Assembly: GCA_034428435.1 (NCBI GenBank)
Contig: DAOUHY010000265.1
Coordinates: forward strand, 1 to 64,000
DNA from: Bin5 sp034428435
GTDB lineage: Bacteria > Chloroflexota > Anaerolineae > Caldilineales > Caldilineaceae
Direction: 5' to 3'
DNA: 64,000 bases
Within the stretch, counting starts at the first letter, position 1. Each line of letters begins with the position of its first letter. Below the pieces are notes generated by a model, which saw nothing but the letters and a program-made list of their open reading frames with translations, had not been told where the DNA came from and did not search any database. A program made the translations under genes and the position numbers. Positions 1-8,598 of the stretch are shown piece by piece.

Positions 1-34
1 ACAGAAGTCGTCAAAGTGGGCTATCATTCGATTG

Positions 35-99
35 GTCCTCCTGGTGAGCTACCTTGGTTGATGGAGACTTCCAAAGTTATCTCACCAGGGGACTTTTTT
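35..99 (+). terminator. Rho-independent terminator of an upstream gene
   Basis: The arms at 35-48 and 81-93 are complementary over 13 pairs with a single bulged T (position 39), and six T residues (94-99) follow directly. A smaller TTGG/CCAA pairing lies in the loop. This is the classical intrinsic terminator layout on the plus strand, so it probably ends a gene lying mostly or wholly left of the window. Frame 1 is open from base 1 to a TAG at 124 but runs through the hairpin, so I do not call it a gene end. Confidence 0.7.
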
Positions 100-123
100 C
101 AAACGCTAACTAGCATAAGGCCC

Positions 124-158
124 TAGTAGCCAGTAGCCAGTAGTCAGTGGTCAGTGGC
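124..158. repeat. Tandem heptanucleotide repeat CAGTRGY, five units
   Basis: Five consecutive 7-base units (TAGTAGC, CAGTAGC, CAGTAGT, CAGTGGT, CAGTGGC) occupy 124-158, between the terminator and the promoter of the first operon. The same heptad family recurs at 24920-24943. Such short tandem heptads are known in other bacterial genomes as intergenic, non-coding repeats; the role here is unknown. Confidence 0.7.
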
Positions 159-171
159 TGCGTGTCCTCCC

Positions 172-230
172 TTTTGGGGTGCGTTCTTGCAGTTGGGATG
201 CTGGCATTGATTGGTGAAACGCAGTACAAT
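172..230 (+). promoter_or_regulatory. Putative promoter with TTTTGGGRTGC upstream box (first operon)
   Basis: A box TTTTGGGGTGC lies at 172-182. A sigma-70-like -10 TACAAT lies at 225-230, with a weak -35 CTGGCA at 201-206 (18-base spacer). The box-to--10 distance is 42 bases, the same as at 25028-25086 and one more than at 53475-53532. Transcription would start near 237, giving a leader of about 110 bases before the first gene. The -35 match is weak; the conserved box spacing is the main support. Confidence 0.5.
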
Positions 231-348
231 CTTACCGTGTGTGCGCGCCGGCCAGAGCGTAGGTGCTGGCGGCGCGGCAGGTTTGAGGGCCGGCTGGAGG
301 GTGTTCGTTCAGCCACGAAGCAACATTCTCGTTTGCGGAGAATTTCTA

Positions 349-1539
349 ATGCAAATCACCGATCTCAAGTGCGCGATTCTGGGCGGGAGTCCGGTCGTTC
401 GGATTACGACCGATGCCGGCATTGAGGGGTACGGCCAGGCGGAGCATTTTAAGCCCTATCTCAAGCCGCACGTGCACTTTTACCGCGACTACATTTTGGG
501 TCAGGACCCGACGGACGTGGAGCGGGTGATGCTGCGGATTCGGAGGCTGGGGAGTTTCAAGCCGTGGGGCAGCGCGGTCAGCGCGATTGAGATGGCGCTG
601 TGGGATATCGCAGGGAAGGCCGCGAATCTGCCGGTATACAAGCTGCTTGGCGGGAAGGTGCGCGACAAGGTGCTCGTTTATAATGGTGCACGCCGTTACC
701 CCATGGCCGGGCAGGAGCCAGAGCACTATGCTGAGAACATGGCGCGCATGGCGGAGTCGCCGGAAGGCTTTGCCATCATCAAACAGGGGATAGGGTACCA
801 CAGCCGTATGCCGGACGAATTGGAGGGGTTCTCCTACGGGGAGCGCCTGGGGGTAAGCCACCAGACTGAGCGCGGGCTGCTGACGGAGAGGGGATTCAAC
901 CATGTTGTGGCGTGCATTGAGGCGATGAAGGAGGTGCTGGGCGACAGGGTGGGGCTGGCGCTGGACTGCGGGCCCGGTTGGACCGTGCCAGACACAATCC
1001 GGCTGGCCAAGGCGGTGGAGGGGATGCACATTATGTGGCTGGAGGACACGATTACCGGCGACTACACGCCCTATGTGCTGGCCGAACTTTACCGCGAACT
1101 GACCCGGAGCACGTCGACACCGATTCACACGGGCGAACAGATATACCTGCGCCAACACTTCAAGCCCCTATTTGAAATGCAGGCTGTCAACATCGTGGGG
1201 CCGGACCCGGCCGACATCGGCGGTATCGCGGAGCTGAAGTGGGTGACGGAATACGCAGATCTGCACGGAATCCTGATGGCGCCCCACGGGACGGGTGACG
1301 GGCTGATCGGACTGGCTGCACTGGTGCAGGTGGCTGCGACGCTGCCGCGTAACTATATTGCGTTCGAGTATCCGGTGGCGCGACAGGAATGGTGGTATGA
1401 TATTGTTGACGGGCTGCCGGACCCAATCGTTGAGAACAGCTACATCACCGTGTGGGAAAGGCCCGGTTTGGGTGTCACAATAAACAAGACCGCCGCCAGC
1501 AAGCATCTGGCGCCGGAAGACAAGGATTTCTTCAACTGA
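349..1539 (+). CDS. Enolase-superfamily (mandelate racemase/muconate lactonizing) sugar-acid dehydratase-like protein
   Basis: This 396-residue protein has the two-domain fold of the mandelate racemase group: an N-terminal capping region and a C-terminal barrel. Expected barrel-end residues are visible: Lys145 in IIKQG, metal-ligand acids Asp206 (LALDCGPG), Glu232 (WLEDT) and Glu263 (TGEQ), and His313 (APHGTGDG). Family members abstract an alpha-proton from a carboxylate, most often dehydrating aldonates to 2-keto-3-deoxy acids; the substrate cannot be read from sequence. I start at 349 because GGAG (near 338) gives a ribosome site and homology begins at MQITDL; the frame is open upstream but that part looks non-coding. 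It is first of four closely spaced co-directional genes, suggesting a catabolic operon. Confidence 0.88.
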   Translation: MQITDLKCAILGGSPVVRITTDAGIEGYGQAEHFKPYLKPHVHFYRDYILGQDPTDVERVMLRIRRLGSFKPWGSAVSAIEMALWDIAGKAANLPVYKLLGGKVRDKVLVYNGARRYPMAGQEPEHYAENMARMAESPEGFAIIKQGIGYHSRMPDELEGFSYGERLGVSHQTERGLLTERGFNHVVACIEAMKEVLGDRVGLALDCGPGWTVPDTIRLAKAVEGMHIMWLEDTITGDYTPYVLAELYRELTRSTSTPIHTGEQIYLRQHFKPLFEMQAVNIVGPDPADIGGIAELKWVTEYADLHGILMAPHGTGDGLIGLAALVQVAATLPRNYIAFEYPVARQEWWYDIVDGLPDPIVENSYITVWERPGLGVTINKTAASKHLAPEDKDFFN

Positions 1540-1557
1540 ATTAAGGAGCGCTGAACA

Positions 1558-2685
1558 ATGTCCAGTCCTGACATCTATGAGAGCCTGGGAATCCGGCCAA
1601 TCATCAATGCCGGCGGCCACATGACGATCCTTGGTGGCTCGGTTCTGTCGCCTGAGGTGCGTGAGGCGATGGAAGCGGCCAACACAGCCTACACGTTGAT
1701 GGACGACGTGTTTGACGGCGCGGGCAAGGCGATAGCCGACATGCTGGGAACGGGAGGCGGGTTGGTTACGTCGGGGTGCTATGCTGCGCTGGTGCAGGGG
1801 GCGGCGGCAATCCTGGCCGGCAGTGATGCGGAGCGCATCCAACAGTTGCCAGATACGACAGGGATGAAAGACGAGTTTCTCATTCAGAAGCCGACCCGTT
1901 ACCGGTATGATCGCAGCGTCACGGTGCCGGGGGGGAAACTGGTCGAGGTCGGCGACGCCGACAGTTGCACGCCGCAGCAGTTGCGCGATGGGATCGGTGC
2001 GCAGACGGCAGGGATTCTCTATTTCGCAGCGGGGGAACGCTTCCCGAATACGGTATCGCTGCCGGATGCGATTGATATTGCGCATGCGGCGGGCATCCCT
2101 ATTCTGGTTGACGCGGCGGCGGAGATTTACCCGCTGGAGAGGATGCGGCGCGTGGCTACAAGCGGGGCCGACCTGGTCTGCTTTGGCGGCAAGTATCTGG
2201 GTTCCGGCAATTCGACCGGCATTCTGTGCGGGGATGGGGAGTATGTCAGCAAGGCGCGGCTCAACGGGTTTACGGGCTTCGAGACGGGCAACAACAGTAT
2301 CGGTCGGGGTTACAAGGTGGACCGGCAGGAGGTGATCGGTACGACGATCGCGCTTCGTCACTGGTTGGAATCCGACCACGAGCAGAGGTTGCAGGTCCAG
2401 TCCGAGCGCATCGCGCAGATTTCTGCCGGTCTGGCCGGAATCCCGGATGTGAGCGCGGAAAACATGTGGCAGGCGGACGGCGAGGGCCCGTGGATGCGGC
2501 TCGACGTCAGTTGGGACGAGGAGGCGAAGGGTCGAACTGCTGAAGAGGTCTCGCAAGCGCTCCAGGACGGGTCGCCGTCGATATTCTGCCGATCGGACGA
2601 GGGAAGCCTGCACTTGGCGGTCCATACCCTGCAAGAGGGAGAGACCGAAATCGTGATGCGCCGCCTTCAGGAAGAGCTGTCCTGA
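1558..2685 (+). CDS. SelA/DgaE-like PLP-dependent enzyme
   Basis: A 375-residue fold-type I PLP enzyme of the L-seryl-tRNA(Sec) selenium transferase-like family, which also includes DgaE (D-glucosaminate-6-phosphate ammonia-lyase) and other sugar-acid lyases. Family marks are the start SLGIRPIINAGGHMTILGGS, the LVTSGCYAAL region, LVDAAAE and the likely Schiff-base lysine Lys212 in CFGGKYLGS. AAGGAG sits 10 bases upstream of the ATG, and the gene starts 18 bases after the dehydratase stop. No selenocysteine machinery is nearby, so a metabolic lyase or aminotransferase role is likelier than Sec synthesis. The exact substrate is unknown; by context it probably acts on the product or a relative of the dehydratase substrate. 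Confidence 0.8.
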   Translation: MSSPDIYESLGIRPIINAGGHMTILGGSVLSPEVREAMEAANTAYTLMDDVFDGAGKAIADMLGTGGGLVTSGCYAALVQGAAAILAGSDAERIQQLPDTTGMKDEFLIQKPTRYRYDRSVTVPGGKLVEVGDADSCTPQQLRDGIGAQTAGILYFAAGERFPNTVSLPDAIDIAHAAGIPILVDAAAEIYPLERMRRVATSGADLVCFGGKYLGSGNSTGILCGDGEYVSKARLNGFTGFETGNNSIGRGYKVDRQEVIGTTIALRHWLESDHEQRLQVQSERIAQISAGLAGIPDVSAENMWQADGEGPWMRLDVSWDEEAKGRTAEEVSQALQDGSPSIFCRSDEGSLHLAVHTLQEGETEIVMRRLQEELS

Positions 2686-2711
2686 GGCCATTTATTTCCA
2701 GGAAATCAACC

Positions 2712-3884
2712 ATGTCCGACTCCGGCCCGGGCCGCCACTTTCTGCAGATACCAGGCCCGACCAATTTACCCGAGCGTGTCAAGCGCGCGCTCTCCCGCCC
2801 TACGATAGACCATCGCGGGCCTGATTGCGCCAAGATGACTCTCAGCATCCTGGAACGGCTGAAAGAGGTCTTCCAGACGGATGGACCGGTGATCATCTAT
2901 CCCTCATCCGGCAGCGGAGCGTGGGAGGCTGCACTGGCGAATTCGCTTTCTCCCGGCGACAGGGTCCTGTTCGGATCCAACGGTCAGTTTTCCTCCACCT
3001 GGCAGAATGTGGCGGCTGGGGTGGGCATGACCGTAGAGGAGCTGCAGGGCGACTGGCGCTGCCCAATCGATCTGGCGGCGCTCGAGAACCGTCTCGCCGA
3101 AGACCGCGGGCGCGAAATCCGCGCGCTGGCACTTGTCCACAACGAGACGTCCACCGGCGTCGTCAACGACATCGCGGGCGCACGCGCCGCGCTGGACCGT
3201 ACCGGTCACGACGCGCTATTGATGGTCGACGTAATCTCTTCGTTGGGTGCAATCGACTACAGACACGATGAATGGGGCGTGGACGTGACCATCGCCGGTT
3301 CCCAAAAAGGGCTGATGTTACCGCCTGGTCTCGGTTTCAACGCGCCCAGCCAGAAGGCGTTGGAGGCATCACATTCTGCAGGGCAGCCTCGCTCCTACTG
3401 GGACTGGGGCCGAATCCTAGAGTTCAACCGCGACGGCTTTTACCCGTATACCCCGGCCACAAATCTGCTCTTCGCCCTCGATGAGGCTCTGTCGATGCTG
3501 CTTGAAGAAGGGCTGGCGAACGTTTTCGCCCGGCACGCCCGCCTGGCGGAAGCGACGCGGCGGGCCGTGCGCGGCTGGGGGCTGGATATCTACTGCAGGG
3601 ACCCAAAAGCCTATTCGAACGCCCTCACTGCCGTGTCAATGCCGGCAGGCTTCAACGCCGACCTGCTTCGCCAGGTGATCCTCGAACGGTTCGACATGTC
3701 TCTCGGCACGGGCCTGGGACAACTGAAAGGAAAGGCCTTTCGCATCGGCCATCTGGGTGATCTGAATGAGCTGACATTGGCCGGCACACTCTGCGGTGTC
3801 GAGATGGGGCTGGCGGCCTGCGATGTACCCCATCTCAGCGGCGGCGTCAGAGAGGCGCTGGCATTCCTGGCGAAGGACCCGTAA
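2712..3884 (+). CDS. Class V aminotransferase, serine/alanine-glyoxylate aminotransferase type
   Basis: A 390-residue PLP-dependent aminotransferase. It opens with the family hallmark LQIPGPTNLPERVKRA, continues with SSGSGAWEAAL (phosphate-binding region) and LMVDVISSLGA, and has the PLP lysine at Lys199 in AGSQKGLMLPPGL. A C-terminal GTGLGQLKGKAFRIGHLGD motif matches the substrate-carboxylate binding end of serine-glyoxylate and alanine-glyoxylate aminotransferases. It would transfer an amino group to or from glyoxylate or a related 2-oxo acid in the cytoplasm. It starts 26 bases after the SelA-like gene and is followed 18 bases later by an FAD/Fe-S oxidase of the glycolate/lactate type, which fits a joint role in hydroxy-acid or glyoxylate metabolism. 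Donor and acceptor are inferred from family only. Confidence 0.85.
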   Translation: MSDSGPGRHFLQIPGPTNLPERVKRALSRPTIDHRGPDCAKMTLSILERLKEVFQTDGPVIIYPSSGSGAWEAALANSLSPGDRVLFGSNGQFSSTWQNVAAGVGMTVEELQGDWRCPIDLAALENRLAEDRGREIRALALVHNETSTGVVNDIAGARAALDRTGHDALLMVDVISSLGAIDYRHDEWGVDVTIAGSQKGLMLPPGLGFNAPSQKALEASHSAGQPRSYWDWGRILEFNRDGFYPYTPATNLLFALDEALSMLLEEGLANVFARHARLAEATRRAVRGWGLDIYCRDPKAYSNALTAVSMPAGFNADLLRQVILERFDMSLGTGLGQLKGKAFRIGHLGDLNELTLAGTLCGVEMGLAACDVPHLSGGVREALAFLAKDP

Positions 3885-3902
3885 CGCATCTTCGCTCTTA
3901 CG

Positions 3903-6890
3903 ATGCCCAAACAAGACAGTCAAGTAACGAGCCAAGTTGACGTCCAGCGACTGGCTCGCAGTTTGCGCGCAGCGGTTGCCGGTGAAGTCCACTTTGACGG
4001 CGCCAGCCGGGCGATGCACGCGACGGACGCGAGCGTCTACCAGATCGTCCCCCTAGGCGTGGTGACGCCGCGGAGCCGAGAGGACGTCGTGGAGGTGGTG
4101 CGCATTTGCCGGCAGCACGGCGTCTCGATCACGGCGCGCGGGGGTGGGACCTCGCAGGCCGGACAGGCGATCGGGGCGGGCCTGTCGCTGGATTTCTCGC
4201 GCTACATGAACCGAGTGCTTGACCTGGACAAGGCGGGCGCGACGGTCACGGTCGAGCCCGGGATCGTGCTGGATGAACTGAACGCGCTGCTCAAGCCGCA
4301 CGGACTGCACCTTCCCTTAGACCTTTCCACGTCAAATCGGGCCACGATCGGCGGGATGATCGCCAACAACTCGGCGGGTACGCGCTCGATCATATACGGC
4401 AAGACGATCGACTACGTTGAAGCCGTCGACGTCGTCTTCAGCGACGGCAGCAGGGCAATCGCCGGGCCGCTGTCAGAGGAGGACCTTCGCTCCAAGCTGG
4501 CGCAACAGGATCTGGAGGGCGAAGCCCATCGTACTGTTCGGCGACTTGGAAGCGATCTGCAAGCGGAGATACGGCAGAGGTATCCGCGTATTCTGCGCAG
4601 AGTGGGCGGGTACAATCTGGACGAGTTCACCCCCGTGGAAGAGGATGCGAGGCCCCGAGAAGCGTTCAATCTGGCGCGGATTCTGGTGGGCTCCGAAGGT
4701 ACGCTCGCGCTGACGGTGGCGGCAAAGATGCGGCTGGTTCCGTTGCCACCGCGCCGCGCCCTGTGCAGTGTAGAGTTTTCCGATTTGCTGGAGGCGATGC
4801 GCGCTACACCGGTAATCCTGGAACACAGTCCATCTGCGGTGGAGTTGATAGACCGATTCATGCTGGACAAGACGCGCGGCCGGATCGAGTACGCGCCCTT
4901 GCGGGAGTTCATCCAGGGCGACCCAGGGGCGGTGCTGCTGGTTGAGTTTTTCGGCGAATCGGGCGAAGAGCTGGAGGAGAAGGTCGGGCGCCTGGAGGCA
5001 GACCTTGGTGCGCACGGGCTGGGTGACACCATTTATCGGGCAATAGAGGCTGCGGAGCAGGCGCGCATCTGGGAACTGCGACGCGCTGCGCTAGGGCTGA
5101 CGATGTCGGAGACCGGCGACGCCAAGGCGATCTCGTTCGTCGAGGACACGGCGGTGCCGCCTGAGCGCCTACACGACTATATCGAGAATTTCCAGAGGAT
5201 TCTGGCGAAGTACGATACGCAGGCCGGCTTCTATGCGCATGCATCGGTCGGGCTGCTGCACATTCGTCCGGTCATCAACCTGAAGCGCGCGCAGGGTGTG
5301 CAGCGCTTCGAGGCGATCGCGGGGGAGGTGGCCGACCTGGTGCTGGAGTACGGGGGCGCGCTTTCGGGCGAGCACGGCGACGGGCTGGTGCGGGCACCGT
5401 TTCAGGAGAAGATGTTCGGTCCCGTGCTCTACAACGCTTTCTGCGAGGTCAAGTCCGCGTTCGACCCGGGCAATTTGCTCAATCCCGGCAAGATCGTGCA
5501 CGCACCGGCCTTAACGTCGAACCTGCGCTTTGAACCGGCTGTCGGGCAGGTGGACGTCTGGGAGCAGGAACGCACTGACGGGATCTCGCCCGACTCAGGC
5601 CGGGCCGGCCCCGGAGAGCGTGACGGCGGGCAGGAGTACGCCACCGGGTTCGACTTTTCCGATTTTGGGGGACTGCTGCGGGCGACGGAACAGTGCACAG
5701 GCGTGGGTGCCTGCCGCAAGACTCTCACGGGCACGATGTGCCCTTCCTACATGGCTACGCGCAATGAGATTGACAGCACCCGGGGCCGTGCCAACGCCCT
5801 GCGTCTGGCGCTTTCCGGGGGCCTGGAGGCGACCGGTTTCGGCGACGAGGAGCTGCTGCCGGTCCTCGATCTGTGCCTGGAATGCAAGGCGTGCAAACGG
5901 GAGTGCCCCACCGGCGTGGACATGGCGCGCCTCAAGAGTGAGTTTCTGCACCAGTATCATTCGCGCCACGGGGCGCCGTTCAAAGATCGGGTGCTGTCGA
6001 GGGCCGACGGCATTGCGCGCTGGGGGAGCCGGCTGGCGCCGCTTTCGAACTGGCTGGCCGGGTCCGGTCCGGTTCGACGGCTGAATGAAGCAGTGTTTGG
6101 GCTGGACAGGCGGCGGCCTTTGCCTGCGTTCAGCGGACGACCGTTTACGCAGAGCTGGCGCGGGAGCAAGGCTGAAGGCACGTCTGCAGAGGCGGAGGTG
6201 GCCCTGTTCGCGGACACGTTCAACAATTACTATGAACCGGAACAGCTGGCTGACGCGGTTACCGTGCTGGAGCGCTGCGGGGCTGAGGTTAGGGTTGCGC
6301 CACAGGTCTGCTGCGGCCGGCCGCTGATATCGAAGGGTTTTCTAGATGCGGCTACACGGAAGGCCGCGGCGACAACTTCTGCCCTCCTGCCGCTGGCCGA
6401 AGATGGCGTTCCGATTCTCTTTTGTGAACCGAGCTGCTATTCGGCCGTGCAGGACGACCATCCGCGGTTGCTGCGGGGCGCAGCGCAGGAGGACGCACGC
6501 ACGGTGGCGGCGGCGTGTCAGCTGGTTGAGGAGTGGGCCGGGCCGCGCTTGGCGCGGACGAAGGCAGGCCCATCCAAGGTGCTTGTTCACGGGCACTGCC
6601 ATCAGAAGGCCCTTGTGGGCATGCAACCCCTGCAGCGGCTGCTTGGGGCCATACCCGATTGTGAAGTGACCGTTCTGGACAGCGGCTGCTGCGGGCTGGC
6701 AGGGCTGTTTGGATACGAGCACTATGATGTTTCGAAGTTGATCGGGGAGCGCCGATTGTTGCCGGCGGCCCGCGACCTGGGGGAGAACGAGGCATTGGTC
6801 AGCCCCGGATTCTCTTGCCGCCAGCAGATCAAGCATTTTACGGGGGTACCGTCGCAGTCGCCGGTATCGCTGCTGGCGGCTTTGCTATGA
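3903..6890 (+). CDS. FAD-binding and (4Fe-4S)-binding 2-hydroxyacid oxidase (GlcD-GlcF-like fusion)
   Basis: A 995-residue fusion protein. Residues ~1-540 form a PCMH-type FAD domain (VTARGGGTSQAG-like pyrophosphate loop, here SITARGGGTSQAG) plus FAD-oxidase C domain ending with the HGDGLVR and FDPGNLLNPGK motifs. Two ferredoxin-like cysteine sets follow, the second clear as Cys658, 661, 664 and 668 (CLECKACKREC) and the first around Cys598. The C-terminal third carries two CCG motifs (Cys803-804, Cys929-930) typical of GlcF and heterodisulfide-reductase-like subunits. The family oxidises D-2-hydroxyacids (lactate, glycolate, 2-hydroxyglutarate) and passes electrons to the membrane quinone pool. 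No obvious ribosome site precedes the ATG, though it is 18 bases after the preceding gene, so translational coupling is possible. Confidence 0.88.
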   Translation: MPKQDSQVTSQVDVQRLARSLRAAVAGEVHFDGASRAMHATDASVYQIVPLGVVTPRSREDVVEVVRICRQHGVSITARGGGTSQAGQAIGAGLSLDFSRYMNRVLDLDKAGATVTVEPGIVLDELNALLKPHGLHLPLDLSTSNRATIGGMIANNSAGTRSIIYGKTIDYVEAVDVVFSDGSRAIAGPLSEEDLRSKLAQQDLEGEAHRTVRRLGSDLQAEIRQRYPRILRRVGGYNLDEFTPVEEDARPREAFNLARILVGSEGTLALTVAAKMRLVPLPPRRALCSVEFSDLLEAMRATPVILEHSPSAVELIDRFMLDKTRGRIEYAPLREFIQGDPGAVLLVEFFGESGEELEEKVGRLEADLGAHGLGDTIYRAIEAAEQARIWELRRAALGLTMSETGDAKAISFVEDTAVPPERLHDYIENFQRILAKYDTQAGFYAHASVGLLHIRPVINLKRAQGVQRFEAIAGEVADLVLEYGGALSGEHGDGLVRAPFQEKMFGPVLYNAFCEVKSAFDPGNLLNPGKIVHAPALTSNLRFEPAVGQVDVWEQERTDGISPDSGRAGPGERDGGQEYATGFDFSDFGGLLRATEQCTGVGACRKTLTGTMCPSYMATRNEIDSTRGRANALRLALSGGLEATGFGDEELLPVLDLCLECKACKRECPTGVDMARLKSEFLHQYHSRHGAPFKDRVLSRADGIARWGSRLAPLSNWLAGSGPVRRLNEAVFGLDRRRPLPAFSGRPFTQSWRGSKAEGTSAEAEVALFADTFNNYYEPEQLADAVTVLERCGAEVRVAPQVCCGRPLISKGFLDAATRKAAATTSALLPLAEDGVPILFCEPSCYSAVQDDHPRLLRGAAQEDARTVAAACQLVEEWAGPRLARTKAGPSKVLVHGHCHQKALVGMQPLQRLLGAIPDCEVTVLDSGCCGLAGLFGYEHYDVSKLIGERRLLPAARDLGENEALVSPGFSCRQQIKHFTGVPSQSPVSLLAALL

Positions 6891-7264
6891 CGAGGGGCGG
6901 GCCGAGCAGAAGGCCCGTGTGCACCTGTGGGCAGATGCCTGATGGCCGGAAAAAGGGCTGAACGGGGTCAATGGAGAAGCGATGGTTGGGCGGCAGATTC
7001 CGAGAGTCGGAGGGGGTCGACGTGCAGGAACATGCTGGCCGCATAGTAGTGGATCTGTGCGCGTGTAGTATACTATCGACTATTGGAGCGGCCGCCTTTT
7101 ATGGTTGAATTCGCCTACCCCAACTCACTGCCCAGAACAGAAGGAAGCCTTTGAAACTCAGGTCATTTCTACCTCTGAAGACTCGGCGCGGCCTTCGCCC
7201 TGATGAGACGGCTGCGGCTGAGAGAATAGACCCTATCCACCCACAATCCCCCTTTGGAACAAGA
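6891..7264. other. Intergenic region without a recognised gene
   Basis: 374 bases between the oxidase and the DUF3048 lipoprotein. A six-pair GC hairpin (CGGGCC/GGCCCG) lies just after the oxidase stop but has no T-run. A TATACT at 7069-7074 could be a -10 for the lipoprotein gene, but I see no acceptable -35. The frame of the lipoprotein is open back to 7151; that extension would hide the lipoprotein signal peptide and is not used. Confidence 0.4.
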
Positions 7265-8479
7265 ATGAATCTGAAAGCCATTGCAATCGCCCTGCTTCTC
7301 CTGCTATCCCTTTCAGCCTGCGCCGGGGGCGAAGGGGGAGCGACGCCAACGCCGACAAAGACACCGGAGCTGGCTGCAATGGAGCAAGCCGCCGAGACTG
7401 TAACACCTCCGCCGACCAGTGCTACGGGGAGCACCGGCGCCAGTGCGGAGAGCGTACAGGCAACCGCTACGCCGGTACCGGGGGGCGTGGCGCGCTATAC
7501 CGGACTGCCCCTAGCCGATCCGACTTTGCTGCAGGAGACACCGATACTCGTCTGCCTCAACAATGACGTTGACAGCCGTGCGGCCCATTACGGGCTGAAC
7601 GAGGCGGACGTGACCTACGAGTATATCGTCGACGGCTTCCATCTGACCCGGCTGACCAGCATGTTTCAGAGCATCCCAGCCAAGGAGATCGGGCCGGTGC
7701 GCAGCGCACGGTGGCCCAATATCCATACCACGTACATGTTCGACGGCATTCTGGCTTGCTCCGGCGGCAGCGACGGTATCCGCTATCTCCTGAAGAACGA
7801 GGTCGGGTTCCCGTATCTGGACGCGGATTCGGAAGACCCGGAAAGCTTGACCTACTTCTACAGCATAGGCAGCAACTATCGCACGCGCTTGCGGACGAGC
7901 GTCGACAGAGTGCGCCGGTGGATGATCGACATGGCGAGGACTTGCGACGTGTCGCCGCTGCTGCCCTACTGCCTTGAGATTTTCAGTCCTTGGCTGGAAG
8001 GGCAGAAGAACAGTCCCCGGCCGGTGGAGAGAGCGAGCTTCTCCTTCAGTGGGACGCCACAGGATTTTTGGGCCGGTGAGGCGACAATCGTTCGCATTCC
8101 TTACCCTGAGAATAACGGTGTTGAATGGCGCTACGACGCGTCCAGCAGCCGGTACCTGCGTTACCAGAGCGGTGCAGTACACATGGACCAGGCCACGGGG
8201 CAGCAGATCAGCAGCGACAATGTGATCGTCGTCTTTGCGGAACACGAACTGACCAACATCGTTGAGGACAGTCTGGGTACGCTCAGTGTGAAGATCAATC
8301 TCTACGGGTTCGGAGATCTGCGGGTATTTCGGGACGGCAAGGTCTACGAAGGAACCTGGCGCGCCAACGACCAGAGCCCGCCGCGCTGGCTCGGTCCCGG
8401 CGAGCAGCCGATAACACTGAAGCCGGGCCGAACGTGGATACAGGTCGTGCGCACGAGCGACAGAATCAGCTACCAGTAG
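7265..8479 (+). CDS. DUF3048 (YerB-like) lipoprotein
   Basis: 404 residues. Starting at 7265 gives a canonical lipoprotein signal (MNLKAIAIALLLLLSLSAC) with the lipobox cysteine at residue 19, followed by a Thr/Pro/Ala-rich linker of about 60 residues. The rest matches the DUF3048 family: an N-terminal half with RPVLVCLNN-type and IGPVRSARW motifs and a conserved GGSDG, and a C-terminal half with the small beta domain (LGPGEQPITLKPGRTWIQVV). The family (Bacillus YerB) is extracytoplasmic, of unknown biochemical function. The gene precedes pyruvate kinase by 119 bases on the same strand, with no clear functional link. The start choice is based on the signal peptide; the ribosome site (GGAAC) is weak. 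Confidence 0.85.
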   Translation: MNLKAIAIALLLLLSLSACAGGEGGATPTPTKTPELAAMEQAAETVTPPPTSATGSTGASAESVQATATPVPGGVARYTGLPLADPTLLQETPILVCLNNDVDSRAAHYGLNEADVTYEYIVDGFHLTRLTSMFQSIPAKEIGPVRSARWPNIHTTYMFDGILACSGGSDGIRYLLKNEVGFPYLDADSEDPESLTYFYSIGSNYRTRLRTSVDRVRRWMIDMARTCDVSPLLPYCLEIFSPWLEGQKNSPRPVERASFSFSGTPQDFWAGEATIVRIPYPENNGVEWRYDASSSRYLRYQSGAVHMDQATGQQISSDNVIVVFAEHELTNIVEDSLGTLSVKINLYGFGDLRVFRDGKVYEGTWRANDQSPPRWLGPGEQPITLKPGRTWIQVVRTSDRISYQ

Positions 8480-8598
8480 TGAAGAGCGTTGTAACGCAGC
8501 CACCGCTGGATGTCGAGGGGGCGGCGGAAGACAGCAGCGTAGAGTTCTCTGGGTTCAGAGGTCGTCAGCAACCGGCCACCAGCGACTGGAGTTCGCGC

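Noticed and set aside
1..126. Frame 1 is open from the window edge to a TAG at 124, suggesting the end of an upstream gene.
   Set aside because: The frame runs through the strong terminator hairpin and T-run at 35-99, so it is unlikely to be coding; the upstream gene probably ends before the window.
1558..2685. True selenocysteine synthase SelA.
   Set aside because: The protein is shorter than SelA (375 versus about 460 residues), there is no selB, selD or tRNA-Sec nearby, and the context is catabolic.
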